Shown: in pieces, positions 46,252 to 55,714 of the stretch
How positions within the stretch are numbered: the first letter of the stretch is position 1
Layout: the number at the start of each line of letters is the position of its first letter
NCBI RefSeq assembly: GCF_002310815.1
Contig: NZ_CP011032.1
Span: 3,874,001-3,938,000 of the forward strand
Origin: Pseudoalteromonas tunicata
GTDB lineage: Bacteria > Pseudomonadota > Gammaproteobacteria > Enterobacterales > Alteromonadaceae
DNA length: 64,000 nucleotides
Direction of reading: 5' to 3'
Notes under the pieces: model-generated
Told to the model about the DNA's origin: nothing
Seen by the model: only the letters and a program-made list of their open reading frames with translations
Databases searched by the model: none
Position numbers and translations under genes: made by a program

Positions 46252-47430
46252 TTAAAGTTCATTAATTGGCTGCTCAATTGTGCTCTGCAAATTGGGCTTT
46301 TTTTCGAACCAAAAAACTAAAAAAAGGGTAATCCCTAAACCTAAGCTCGCCATCCAAAATGGCATCACCAACCCGTGCCAACTCACTAACAAACCAGCCG
46401 TAAAAGAAGAAATAAGCACTCCTAAGTTTTGAAAAAAATGTACCTTGCTGTAATCACTGGCATAAGAATCTGGACTACTAATTTGATAAAGGATTAAATC
46501 TAACCGTACCATGATGATAAATATGGCTAAACCAAATAAGCAGCGACCAGTAATAAAAAGCAAAGCAATTGATGATGCCTGCAATAACATACCGCTCAGC
46601 GCTAACAACAACGCCGCAAACAGCCGATAATCTTGCTGTGTTGTGCGATAGTTTTTCCATAACATAATCAGTGCCATTAAGGCTGGTAACGCGTAAATAA
46701 CGCCAGCGATTACATCACCACCAAAGTCCACCAGCGTATGCCAATAGGCAGCAAAAAAAGGCCTAATCAAATAGACACTAAAATAAAAGCTCATCATCAA
46801 TAGTGCTAAAAATATCACCTTACTCTTATTACGTTTGGCTTTAGAGCTTTCAGACTCTTTTTTATCCACAGCAGTTTTAGGGGCGATATTAATTAAACAT
46901 AAACACACTAGCATCTGTATAAAATCACCGAGCGCCATTAGCAAAAATACATTTTTAGCCTCTGTAAACTCTAAAATGCTACCACCAACAACTGCCCCTA
47001 TAATCACACCAAAATGCGCAACTACTGTTAATAACCCAATGGTATGGGTGTATTTGCTTTTATCTTCGAAGCTCATTAAGTAAGGATAAACCAGCAAATA
47101 ACTGGCTTTAAAAGCGATCATAGTTAATGAAAAAACCCAGAAGCTAAGCAATTCCTCATTCCAATAACAGGCAATACTCAAGCTTGCTGCTGCAAATTGC
47201 GTCCCAACCAATAAGGGTAAAACAGCTATTTTTTTTGCTACTTGCGCCCAAAATGGAAAGAAAAACATCACAACTATGCCAATTGAGGCAACATATAAAC
47301 CAACGTATTTAGGATCTGAAACAGCAAACTCAGATGAAAAAAATTGAGGATAAAAGGGCATTAACATTGAATCGCAAATCACTGCAAACAAAGTAAGCAC
47401 CACTAACGAATATTTAAATGAATGACTCAT
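46252..47430 (-). CDS. MFS transporter, probable siderophore exporter
   Basis: 392 residues with 12 membrane helices of the major facilitator type. It begins at the last bases of the hydroxylase gene (4-base overlap) and lies within the siderophore operon, so export of the finished siderophore is the likely job. The sequence itself does not fix the substrate. Confidence 0.82.
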   Translation of the reverse strand: MSHSFKYSLVVLTLFAVICDSMLMPFYPQFFSSEFAVSDPKYVGLYVASIGIVVMFFFPFWAQVAKKIAVLPLLVGTQFAAASLSIACYWNEELLSFWVFSLTMIAFKASYLLVYPYLMSFEDKSKYTHTIGLLTVVAHFGVIIGAVVGGSILEFTEAKNVFLLMALGDFIQMLVCLCLINIAPKTAVDKKESESSKAKRNKSKVIFLALLMMSFYFSVYLIRPFFAAYWHTLVDFGGDVIAGVIYALPALMALIMLWKNYRTTQQDYRLFAALLLALSGMLLQASSIALLFITGRCLFGLAIFIIMVRLDLILYQISSPDSYASDYSKVHFFQNLGVLISSFTAGLLVSWHGLVMPFWMASLGLGITLFLVFWFEKKPNLQSTIEQPINEL

Positions 47431-48737
47431 GCGCGGAACAACTCTATTTCTGTGGCCAGTTCACAGCCCGGCGCAGCAAATTGCTGAAAAGCTATTTGAC
47501 GCTCAACCAAATAATGTTCATGGCCTGTTATTGCTCGTAATAAACATGCATTACGATAACAAGCCATACCTAAATCTGGGGTCGCAAAACCGTGAGTATG
47601 GTGCTCAGCATTTTGAATAAAAATCCGCTTATGCGCTTTATCTATACTGTAATTGCGTGCCACTTGGAATTGCCCTTGCTCATCACGATCGATAAGACTT
47701 TCAATGCCACTGAGAAAGCCCGGTTGCACTGACTTATACCCTGTTGCAAAGACGATCCCTTCACTGCGCATTAAAAAGTCATGGTTTTGCTCAGTGTGTT
47801 GAAATTCCATCTCAAACTGCTGACCAACATGATGATATTTAATTGCGTTTAATCTGCTATTTGTATGTAAATTAACATCAAGCTCGTAACTTAATTTTTT
47901 ACGATAAAGGCAATCAAAAATATTGTTAATCAATTCACTATTAATTCCTTTATACAAATTATGTTGGCGGCGATTAAGCTTTTGGCGCTTGTCACTTGGT
48001 AATTGATAGAAATAATCAACATATTCTGGCGAAGTCATTTCTAAGGTTAATTTGGAATATTCAAGCGGGTAGAATCTGGGTGATCGGGTTACCCAATTGA
48101 GTTGATAACGATGCAAATCGATATCCTGAAGCAAATCATAAAAAATTTCTGCGGCACTTTGACCGCTACCAATAATACTGATGGAGTTGTTTTTTTGTAA
48201 CGCAACTTTATGTTCAAGGTACTGACTTGAATGAATCACACTGCCAGTTAAACCCTCTGCACATTTAGGGACTTGGGGAGTAGGCCCTGTACCAATCACC
48301 AAATGTTTAGCAAAATAATTTCCTTGCGATGTTTGTACAATAAAGTGATCGGCTGCAACATCAAACTCAACATGTTGAACATTACAATTAAATCTTACAT
48401 TGGCTAATTGCTCCGTTGCCCATTGGCAATACTGGTTATATTCTTGTCGTAATAAAAAGAAACTTTCGCGAATATAAAATGAATACAGCCGACCCTGTTG
48501 CTTTATATAATTCAAAAAACTATAAGGACTCGTTGGGTCGGCCATCGTTACTAAATCAGACATAAAAGGTGTCTGTAAAGTAGCATCAGGAAGCATCATG
48601 CCAGGGTGCCAATCAAAACCAGTTTGCTTATCTAAAAACAAACTAGTTACATCTTTCAAAGGCGCAGACATACACGCCAAACTTAAGTTAAATGGCCCAA
48701 TGCCAATGCCAATAAAGTCATAAATACAATCACGCAT
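47427..48737 (-). CDS. Diamine/lysine N-hydroxylase (IucD/PvdA/DesB family)
   Basis: 436 residues. FAD-binding IGIGPFNLSLACMSAP near the start, substrate loop WHPGMMLPDATLQTPFMSDLV, NADPH-binding IIGSGQSAAEIF (about 165), and the C-terminal ATGYK motif. It would N-hydroxylate cadaverine or putrescine, given the decarboxylase gene just upstream (8-base overlap). Flavin monooxygenases of this family are cytoplasmic. Confidence 0.92.
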   Translation of the reverse strand: MRDCIYDFIGIGIGPFNLSLACMSAPLKDVTSLFLDKQTGFDWHPGMMLPDATLQTPFMSDLVTMADPTSPYSFLNYIKQQGRLYSFYIRESFFLLRQEYNQYCQWATEQLANVRFNCNVQHVEFDVAADHFIVQTSQGNYFAKHLVIGTGPTPQVPKCAEGLTGSVIHSSQYLEHKVALQKNNSISIIGSGQSAAEIFYDLLQDIDLHRYQLNWVTRSPRFYPLEYSKLTLEMTSPEYVDYFYQLPSDKRQKLNRRQHNLYKGINSELINNIFDCLYRKKLSYELDVNLHTNSRLNAIKYHHVGQQFEMEFQHTEQNHDFLMRSEGIVFATGYKSVQPGFLSGIESLIDRDEQGQFQVARNYSIDKAHKRIFIQNAEHHTHGFATPDLGMACYRNACLLRAITGHEHYLVERQIAFQQFAAPGCELATEIELFRA

Positions 48738-50313
48738 GCTCTATCTCCAGTGCAGCAATGGCACTTCCTTGCAACTGAGAACTCAACGCTTGGTTCAAAA
48801 ATTGTTCGCCATATTGTTTAATAAGCATCAAGACCTGCTGCACATCCTTAATCTGTGTCGTGCAATTTAAAAAAGTGAATTTTAGGTATTGATGCCCTTC
48901 AATTTTTGTCGCTGCGATCAGTGCCTGCCCTTGGCGGGAAAGTTGAGTGCGAATAAAGCGGTTTGTCTCATCAACTAGCTTGAGATTTGGGTTATTTTTA
49001 GGTAAGTATCGAAAAACTAAAGTACTTAATTGTGGAAAGTGAACGACCTCAATTTCAGAATCAGAGCTTAATAATGAATAAGCTTGCTGAGCTAGATGCA
49101 TCACCTGCTCTAACGCCAACCCTAAACTATTAGCACCGACCGTTCTTAAAGACAGCCATAACTTTAGCGCGTCAAAGCGACGTGTGGTTTGGATACTTTT
49201 ATTACATAAATCAGGCACTCCAGCTTGCTGCTGACTTAACGGATTTAAATATTCAGCATGATAAGTCACAACTGATAAATGCTTTTTCTGCTTAACAAAA
49301 AAAGCACTACAGCTCACCGGTTGAAAAAAAGATTTATGGTAGTCAATGGTCACTGAGTCAGCTTGTTCAATTCCAGCTAATTTATGATGATAGTGGGGTG
49401 TAATTAATAATCCGCCACCATAAGCCGCGTCAACATGAAACCAAGCACCATATTGCTTGGCTAACCCTGCGATGCAACCAAGGGGATCGATACTGCCAAA
49501 GTCTGTGGTCCCTGCTGTTGCCACCACCGCCATGGGGATATCACCCGCCTGATGACAATACTCAAGGGCTTGCGCTAATTTGACCGCATCCATCCTGAAG
49601 TACGGATCACAAGGTACGCTCACCACCGCGTCATAACCTAAGCCTAAAATAGCCGCCGCTTTTTGAATGCTAAAATGACTTACTTGTGAGGTAAATATTT
49701 TTAAACGATGGAAGTCTTTTGCTAAACCTTGCTGTTTATTGCTACTCCCAAAATATTGCTGACATTGGTAATCGCGGGCAAGCAACATAGCCATCAAATT
49801 TGATTGTGTTCCGCCACTGGTAAAAACACCGTCTGCAGCATCACCCAAACCAATTTTTGCCACCGTCCAATCAATTAAGCTTTGCTCAATAAATGTTGCC
49901 CCGCCACTTTGATCCCACGTTTCAACTGCGGTATTAATCGATGTTGCAAGTAGATCCGCCAAAATTGCTTGATATGTAATCGGGCAATTTAAATGCGCTA
50001 AATATTTAGGCTGATGAAAATACACTGCATCTTTTAAATATAAATCAGATATCTCTGTGAGTGCGTCATCGAGATTATCTAAAGGCTTATCAAGATCAAC
50101 GCCTTGAAATGAAACAGCTAATTCATGAGGTAAAATACCGCTGAAGGGCTGTTGATTATCTTTCATATTTGTTGACAACAGCTCAACAACTTTTTTAATC
50201 CCCATCTGAAACAGCGCAAGATTTTTATCGTTGAACAGAGAACTAACCATCGTGGATTGGGAAGGACGGTGCAACTGAGTTTGAGTCGATTGCAATACAT
50301 TGAACTGAACCAT
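48730..50313 (-). CDS. PLP-dependent decarboxylase (DesA-like, lysine or ornithine)
   Basis: 527 residues from the ATG at 50313 (an upstream GTG at 50325 is possible). Group II decarboxylase motifs: FTSGGTQSNLMAM, VVATAGTTDFGSIDP, FHVDAAYGGG, and the PLP lysine in DYHKSFFQP. It would make the diamine backbone: cadaverine from lysine (bisucaberin, desferrioxamine) or putrescine (putrebactin). First gene of the siderophore operon, divergent from its receptor. Confidence 0.9.
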   Translation of the reverse strand: MVQFNVLQSTQTQLHRPSQSTMVSSLFNDKNLALFQMGIKKVVELLSTNMKDNQQPFSGILPHELAVSFQGVDLDKPLDNLDDALTEISDLYLKDAVYFHQPKYLAHLNCPITYQAILADLLATSINTAVETWDQSGGATFIEQSLIDWTVAKIGLGDAADGVFTSGGTQSNLMAMLLARDYQCQQYFGSSNKQQGLAKDFHRLKIFTSQVSHFSIQKAAAILGLGYDAVVSVPCDPYFRMDAVKLAQALEYCHQAGDIPMAVVATAGTTDFGSIDPLGCIAGLAKQYGAWFHVDAAYGGGLLITPHYHHKLAGIEQADSVTIDYHKSFFQPVSCSAFFVKQKKHLSVVTYHAEYLNPLSQQQAGVPDLCNKSIQTTRRFDALKLWLSLRTVGANSLGLALEQVMHLAQQAYSLLSSDSEIEVVHFPQLSTLVFRYLPKNNPNLKLVDETNRFIRTQLSRQGQALIAATKIEGHQYLKFTFLNCTTQIKDVQQVLMLIKQYGEQFLNQALSSQLQGSAIAALEIEHA

Positions 50314-50352
50314 AAGCCTGACCACCTTTTAAAAAACAGCTTTCATAAACGC

Positions 50353-50379
50353 AAATGAGAATATATACTATTCGCGTTT
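50353..50379. promoter_or_regulatory. Fur-box-like dyad in the siderophore divergent promoter
   Basis: An inverted repeat with 11-base arms (AAATGAGAATA and TATTCGCGTTT, 9 of 11 matching) around a 5-base centre. Its GAGAATA / TATTC core resembles Fur sites. It lies between the decarboxylase and receptor genes, where iron repression of both would act. Confidence 0.6.
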
Positions 50380-50427
50380 CTATTTTGGTGTCAACCATTC
50401 GTTTTTTAATTTTGACTAGGAGGTCAT

Positions 50428-52527
50428 TTGTTACTTAAATCTACTTTCAACATATCACTACTCACCCTTTCTCTTATTAGTTCATGGTGTTTAGCCGACG
50501 AAAAAAAAGTCAGTAATGATTTGGAAACCATTGAAATATACAGCAAAAGCTATCGTTCAACCGGTACAAAGTCAGGATTAACCCCGATTGAATCTCCGAT
50601 GAGCTTTGAAGTGTATGACAATAAATTATTGCAACTGCGCCAAGTAGACAGCGTTAATGAAGCATTACGTTATGTACCTGGGGTGACACCAGAAAGCCGC
50701 GGGGTGGCGACCTTGTTCGACCAATATTCGATTCGCGGATTTGAAAGTTATCGCAATTATTATGATGGTTTACTGTTGCAGTACAACTTGGCTTATAACT
50801 TAGCGCCTCAAGTTGATGCTTTTGCCACCGAGAATGTTGAAGTACTCAAAGGCCCTACTTCGGTTTTATATGGCTCGGCACCGCCAGGTGGCATGGTTAA
50901 TCAAACCGCTAAAATGCCACAGCAAATTAGTCAACATTTAGTGCGCGCACGTCTTGGTATAAACAATTTAGCTGAACTCGCACTTGATAGTACCGGCATG
51001 TTAACTGAGCAGGTCAATTATCGTTTTATTGCATTAGGGCGCAGGCGCGATGGCCAACAAAAAACAACTGAAGAGCAACGAACTATTATTGCTCCATCGG
51101 TCACGTTTGAAATCAGTGAAAAAACCAGTTTAAACCTAAATGTTTATTATCAAGATGACCCAAATATGCTGCCTTCATCCTCGCTACCAGGGCAAGGCAC
51201 TGTTTACGCAGCCAGTTATGGCAAACTCGATGCCGATGCCTATGCGGGCGATAAAAATTGGACCATGTTTGAGCGGGAAGTCACCATGCTGGGCTTTAAA
51301 CTCAATCATGAATTTAATGATAACAGCTCATTTTTACAAAACTTCCGTTATACCCTAGGTGATTCAACGCTACGTAATACTTACGGTAAAGGACTCGCCG
51401 ATGGTGATAAAATTTATAAACGCAGTGCCTATCAAACCATTGAAGATATCGAAGGGTTTGTTGTCGATAATCAGTATGGCACTCATATAAGCACCGGAAA
51501 ATTTAATCATAACCTATTAGTAGGCTTTGAATATCAAACCCTAGATTCGACATTTAACTACTCAGATACCTTTGGTAATAACACCCCCGCTATCGATTTA
51601 TCTCAACCTGATTATACTTTATTTAATATTGACCAACTGCCCTTAGATACCTACCAGCAATTTAGCCGATTAGCACAACAGCAGCGTGGTTTTTATTTAC
51701 AAGATGAGCTATCTCAAGATCAATTTACTGCCATTATTGGCTTACGCTACGACGATTTTACCAGCGTTAGTGAGGATGATGAAAGTGGCGATATAAGTGA
51801 AACTCATATCAATCAAAATGAACTGAGTATACGTTTAGCTGCTATTTACACTCTAGATAATGGCATCGCCCCTTATTTAAGTTATTCCGAATCATTTGAG
51901 CCAACAGCAGGCAAAGACTCCATCACTGGCAAAGCATTTAAACCAACAACTGCTAGCCAAATTGAGGCTGGAGTTAAATATCAAAATGACGCTGCCACAA
52001 CGCGGATCACCGCCGCAATCTTTGATTTAAAGAAAAAAAATATGATCACCAGTACTCCCGATTTTATGAAAAAAACACAAAGCGGTGCAGTGCAATCAAA
52101 AGGCATTGAGCTAAGTATCTTTCAGCAAGTCAATGATTATATTGATATAACAGCTAACATGACCAAGCTTGATATTAGCGTAACCGAAAATCCAAACGAC
52201 CCGAGTTTAATCGGCAAGACGCCAATCTGGGTTGCACAGCAGCAGGCTTCTTTATGGCTTAATTACTATTTTAGTCAAAATTTTGAGCTCAATGGCGGCC
52301 TGCGTTATGTTGGTGAAAGTCAACTTGATAAACATAATACGGATGTGATCCCCGGCTATACTCTGCTTGATTTTGCAGCGTCTTATGACTTCAGCGATCA
52401 ATATCGACTGGGTTTAGCTGTCAGTAACCTCACAGATAAACGCTATGTTGGCAGCTGTGTTGATGTTAGGCGTTGTTGGATGGGTGCTGAGCGTAGTATC
52501 GAATTAACACTCAATGCATCGTTTTAA
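50428..52527 (+). CDS. TonB-dependent ferric-siderophore receptor
   Basis: 699 residues starting with TTG, preceded by AGGAGGT with only four bases between; there is no in-frame ATG nearby. Signal peptide (about 1-24), a TonB-box-like segment (LETIEIYSK), a plug domain (VNEALRYVPGVTPESRG, ENVEVLKGPTSVLYGSAPPGGMVNQTAKMP), a 22-strand barrel and a terminal Phe. Imports the iron-loaded siderophore made by the divergent operon. Confidence 0.92.
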   Translation: MLLKSTFNISLLTLSLISSWCLADEKKVSNDLETIEIYSKSYRSTGTKSGLTPIESPMSFEVYDNKLLQLRQVDSVNEALRYVPGVTPESRGVATLFDQYSIRGFESYRNYYDGLLLQYNLAYNLAPQVDAFATENVEVLKGPTSVLYGSAPPGGMVNQTAKMPQQISQHLVRARLGINNLAELALDSTGMLTEQVNYRFIALGRRRDGQQKTTEEQRTIIAPSVTFEISEKTSLNLNVYYQDDPNMLPSSSLPGQGTVYAASYGKLDADAYAGDKNWTMFEREVTMLGFKLNHEFNDNSSFLQNFRYTLGDSTLRNTYGKGLADGDKIYKRSAYQTIEDIEGFVVDNQYGTHISTGKFNHNLLVGFEYQTLDSTFNYSDTFGNNTPAIDLSQPDYTLFNIDQLPLDTYQQFSRLAQQQRGFYLQDELSQDQFTAIIGLRYDDFTSVSEDDESGDISETHINQNELSIRLAAIYTLDNGIAPYLSYSESFEPTAGKDSITGKAFKPTTASQIEAGVKYQNDAATTRITAAIFDLKKKNMITSTPDFMKKTQSGAVQSKGIELSIFQQVNDYIDITANMTKLDISVTENPNDPSLIGKTPIWVAQQQASLWLNYYFSQNFELNGGLRYVGESQLDKHNTDVIPGYTLLDFAASYDFSDQYRLGLAVSNLTDKRYVGSCVDVRRCWMGAERSIELTLNASF

Positions 52528-52536
52528 TTAAACTGC

Positions 52537-52575
52537 TCTTTAGGCAACCTGCTACTAAATGGGTTTGCCTAAAGA
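52537..52575 (+). terminator. Hairpin after the receptor gene
   Basis: An 11-bp perfect stem, TCTTTAGGCAA (52537-52547) with TTGCCTAAAGA (52565-52575), begins 9 bases after the stop and is followed by TTT. Confidence 0.6.
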
Positions 52576-52705
52576 TTTAACCGCTCGTTCATCGGCCAAA
52601 CAAACCGTTTATCGGGTAAAAATACACTTTATCACTTCCCCATGTATTGCTATTGGACTTTTCATACACTGCCTCATAGATAGTAAAAATTAGGGTCTCG
52701 TCGTT

Positions 52706-53899
52706 ATGAACTATATTTTTTTGAGCTTACTACTTTGTTCGTTTTGCTCATTAGCAAGTACCAGTAATATCAGTGTGCGCAACCTCAATCAGCTGCAAAA
52801 TAGTGCCAACAGCGTGCTGTTTGCCGCCGAAGATAGCCACAGCTACTTTTTTGCCTTAGATGCCGATTATGAAAATCAGGGGTTTCGTGTTGCCGCAACC
52901 GCTTGGCACGAAAAACGTGATGGCCAAGCCAGCGAGCATAAACTTGAACTCGCTGAGTTTTTATATGATTTTTCGATTGCAGATTGGCAACTCTCGCTGG
53001 GTAAAAAAAAGGTTGATTGGGGTGTCGGTTATGGCTTTCGCCCGCTTGATTTGTTCTCACCAATTGACCCTCTGGCTATCAATACTGCGGTTGCAGCGGG
53101 GACTTGGCAGTTAAGCGCAGATTGGTTTAGCAGCGATGGTACATGGACAACATTGTGCAACCAAAGCCAAGCATTTTACAAAGTAGCAGGGCAGCAACAA
53201 GATAAAAGTCTGGGCTGTGGTGCACGATATTATGGTTATTTTGATCAGTGGGAATTACAAGGTTTAGCGCATTACGACCAAGATATGAAACTGCGTTTTG
53301 GTGGCAGCGCATTAAGTGTTCTCAACGACAACCTTGAAGTACATGCCTCAATCCTGTGGCAACACACTTATTTAGGGGCACAATTTACGCCACCAGAGTT
53401 AACCGCAACCGAGTTTGTTAATCCGGTCGAATCGCTTTGGCAACAGGGTGCGCTCCAAAGTTTAATGGGCGTTAATTTTAGTACCTCATATGGGGTGACT
53501 TTGATTGCTGAATATTGGTTTGATGGCCGTTCGCCATCAAAAAACCAATGGAAAAATATGATAAAAGGCCTTGATGCCCAAGTTGCCACCCGCGCAAGCA
53601 ATCCGCTTAGCCGCCATTATATTGCAGCGCAGCAGCAGTTGTTTTCGAGCCAAAATTTATTTAAAAATAACCTCATGCTTCATGCTCGTTATAGCTACAA
53701 CAATTGGCGTCCTGAGCTCACGTTATTGCTCAACCCAGACGATTTAGGTTTATCGGTCAATGCCAAAATGAATTATATTTGGCCCAATGGCCACGCAGCG
53801 CAACTGGGCTTAAAGCGCTATTTAGGCCCAGCTGACAGTATTTATAAACAACTCGATTTTGATACCACAGCCTATGCAGGATTTACCTTGGTTTTCTAA
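52706..53899 (+). CDS. Outer-membrane beta-barrel protein of unknown function
   Basis: 397 residues: signal peptide (about 1-17), then alternating amphipathic strands (FRVAATAWHEKRDG, WQLSLGKKKVDWGVGYGFRPLDLFSP, VTLIAEYWFDGRSPSKNQW) and a terminal aromatic (TLVF), typical of a barrel. The family is not certain. Followed by a strong terminator, so it is its own transcript. It lies between the siderophore receptor and an ABC/LolA-like module; membership of the latter is inferred from common gene neighbourhoods of LolA-like systems. Confidence 0.65.
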   Translation: MNYIFLSLLLCSFCSLASTSNISVRNLNQLQNSANSVLFAAEDSHSYFFALDADYENQGFRVAATAWHEKRDGQASEHKLELAEFLYDFSIADWQLSLGKKKVDWGVGYGFRPLDLFSPIDPLAINTAVAAGTWQLSADWFSSDGTWTTLCNQSQAFYKVAGQQQDKSLGCGARYYGYFDQWELQGLAHYDQDMKLRFGGSALSVLNDNLEVHASILWQHTYLGAQFTPPELTATEFVNPVESLWQQGALQSLMGVNFSTSYGVTLIAEYWFDGRSPSKNQWKNMIKGLDAQVATRASNPLSRHYIAAQQQLFSSQNLFKNNLMLHARYSYNNWRPELTLLLNPDDLGLSVNAKMNYIWPNGHAAQLGLKRYLGPADSIYKQLDFDTTAYAGFTLVF

Positions 53900-53925
53900 A
53901 AGCCATCGACCTAGCGCACTTTTAT

Positions 53926-53955
53926 AAGCCGGTTAATCATTTGATTAGCCGGCTT
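53926..53955 (+). terminator. Rho-independent terminator of the barrel gene
   Basis: A 14-bp stem with one GU pair (AAGCCGGTTAATCA and TGATTAGCCGGCTT) and a 2-base loop, followed by TTGCTTTTAT. Confidence 0.85.
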
Positions 53956-53962
53956 TTGCTTT

Positions 53963-54096
53963 TATAGCCAATGGATTTCAACATCCACGTAGGCGGCAAG
54001 CACCTCAACCCTCATCAGCATAGATTCTCTGCATGATTGAGGTGAAGGCGCGCGGCCAACACCCGTGATCTTCAAAGACAGCGGGTATATAGCCAA
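53963..54096. mobile_element. Short inverted-repeat element with direct-repeat flanks (MITE-like)
   Basis: The 9-base sequence TATAGCCAA occurs at 53963-53971 and again at 54088-54096, like a target-site duplication. Between them, about 116 bases form an imperfect palindrome, with core arms CACCTCAA (54001-54008) and TTGAGGTG (54037-54044) and further partial pairing inside and outside. No coding capacity. Confidence 0.45.
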
Positions 54097-54344
54097 ACAT
54101 GAATACTCGACACTTCCATCTACGGCAACTTAAAACAGCCAAAGCGTTAAATTCTGAACACCTAAGCGGCATCGGCCAATCTCTGTTACTGCCATTTATC
54201 GCCATTATTGACAACTCATCCGCTAAAACGACAGTTTATCGCCTCGGCCAACACCGCTTGTCATTTCCCCTTATGCTTATTTCATCAAAAGAAATAACAC
54301 CACAACAAAACGTGGTTTACATATAAATCAACTGGACACGAACA

Positions 54345-54986
54345 ATGAAAAAACTAACAACCCTTTCAATTTTAACTGCTGCTATCAGCCTCTCTTTCGC
54401 CAGTGTTGCGGTTGAAATTCCAGAGCAAATTATTACGCAACACACTGCTGGCTTAAATGGCGATGCCAATGCCAATCAAAACGCGATTGATGCGTTACAA
54501 ATTTTAGCTAAAGAAGACGCTACCGATGCAGTGTTATATTCGCTGTTAGGTAGTAGTGAAACAGCACAAGCACGTTATGTTGACCAACCTTGGCAAAAAA
54601 TGAAATTTGCTGAAAAAGGCTTAGCGCATTTAGACAAATCACTCAATTTATTAAAACGCCCAGACACAGCACCGAATGTAACATTCCAAGTCACCACGAC
54701 AGCGGCTTGCACCTTTATAAAAGTACCAAAAATGTTTAATCGTTTTGAGCAAGGTTACGGTTTAATTCAAGGTTTAGTCAGTGCACCAGGTTTTGCGTAC
54801 GCGCCAGCCCGCGCCAAAGTCGGTGCTTATTTATGCGCGATTGAAGCGGCGACCGCAGCAAAAAATACCACACAAGCACTCGCCTTTATTGAACAAGTAA
54901 ACAAGATTGCACCACAAGGTCCACACATTGCAGCGCTTGAAAAATTTAAAGCGCAAAACACTGAACTCGCACAAGCAGGAGAATAG
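54345..54986 (+). CDS. Periplasmic helical-repeat (TPR-like) protein
   Basis: 213 residues. Signal peptide (about 1-22), then repeated helix pairs (ALQILAKEDATDAVLYSLLGSS, FAEKGLAHLDKSLNLLKRP, ALAFIEQVNKIAP) that resemble tetratricopeptide repeats. Only two cysteines, possibly disulfide-linked. It starts the ABC/LolA-like operon, 2 bases ahead of the ATPase gene. Probably a periplasmic scaffold for that system. Confidence 0.65.
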   Translation: MKKLTTLSILTAAISLSFASVAVEIPEQIITQHTAGLNGDANANQNAIDALQILAKEDATDAVLYSLLGSSETAQARYVDQPWQKMKFAEKGLAHLDKSLNLLKRPDTAPNVTFQVTTTAACTFIKVPKMFNRFEQGYGLIQGLVSAPGFAYAPARAKVGAYLCAIEAATAAKNTTQALAFIEQVNKIAPQGPHIAALEKFKAQNTELAQAGE

Positions 54987-54988
54987 CC

Positions 54989-55714
54989 ATGTTACGCTTT
55001 GAAGAGTTAACTAAATCTTATTGTACTGCTCACAATCAGGTTCACGCTTTGAAAAGCGTACAAGGCCACATTGAAAAAGGAACGACCGTGGCGTTATGCG
55101 GTCCTTCTGGGAGCGGTAAATCAACGCTGCTTAATATCTGCGGCCTATTAGATCCTGAGTATCAAGGTAAAATTTACCTCGACAACGAGCTAGTACCGCA
55201 CAATAAAAAAGCATTAACCCAACTACGCCGCGAAAAAATAGGCTTTATTTTTCAGCGTTATAACTTAATTCCGGTGATGACTGCGTTCGAAAATATAGAA
55301 TATCCATTATTAATGTTGGGCATCAGCAAAAGCGAGCGTTACAAACGTGTAGCAAAAATGATTGAAGCCGTTGGTTTAGCAAAATTTGCCAAGCAACGTC
55401 CCGACCAATTATCCGGAGGTCAACAACAGCGTGTTGCGATTGCCCGCGCCTTAGTAAAAGAACCAGCACTCATTATTGCTGATGAACCAACAGCAAACCT
55501 TGATACTGAAACAGCACACTTAGTGATTGATTTAATGCGCACTTTAGGTAAACAACTCGGTTGCACCTTTTTAATTGCGACACACGATCACCGTATGACA
55601 GACCGCTGTGACCGAATTTTAACCTTAAGTGATGGCAACATTGTTGAGCAAACCACCACTCCTTTACACCCTGTTTCACACAACCACACTTCGGAGGCTT
55701 TATGCTTTGGTTAA
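54989..55714 (+). CDS. ABC transporter ATP-binding protein (LolD-like)
   Basis: 241 residues. Walker A GPSGSGKST, Q loop FIFQRYNLI, signature LSGGQQQRVAIARAL, Walker B LIIADEPTANLD and the switch His in ATHD. Closest in form to the LolD/MacB ATPases of type VII exporters. It overlaps the permease gene by 13 bases. It is a second, separate system from the 27-37 kb efflux operon. Confidence 0.92.
   Translation: MLRFEELTKSYCTAHNQVHALKSVQGHIEKGTTVALCGPSGSGKSTLLNICGLLDPEYQGKIYLDNELVPHNKKALTQLRREKIGFIFQRYNLIPVMTAFENIEYPLLMLGISKSERYKRVAKMIEAVGLAKFAKQRPDQLSGGQQQRVAIARALVKEPALIIADEPTANLDTETAHLVIDLMRTLGKQLGCTFLIATHDHRMTDRCDRILTLSDGNIVEQTTTPLHPVSHNHTSEALCFG

Larger units (their letters stand above)
53900..54344. 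other. Intergenic stretch with terminator and MITE-like element
   Basis: About 445 bases between the barrel gene and the helical-repeat gene. It holds the terminator at 53926-53955 and the inverted-repeat element described at 53963-54096. The open frames here have no ribosome sites. Confidence 0.55.

Noticed and set aside
54005..54214. 69-codon frame on the minus strand over the palindromic element
   Set aside because: It runs through a structured non-coding element and has no ribosome site.
54099..54326. 75-codon open frame on the plus strand before the helical-repeat gene
   Set aside because: No ribosome site and no recognisable fold; it begins just after the MITE-like element and looks accidental.
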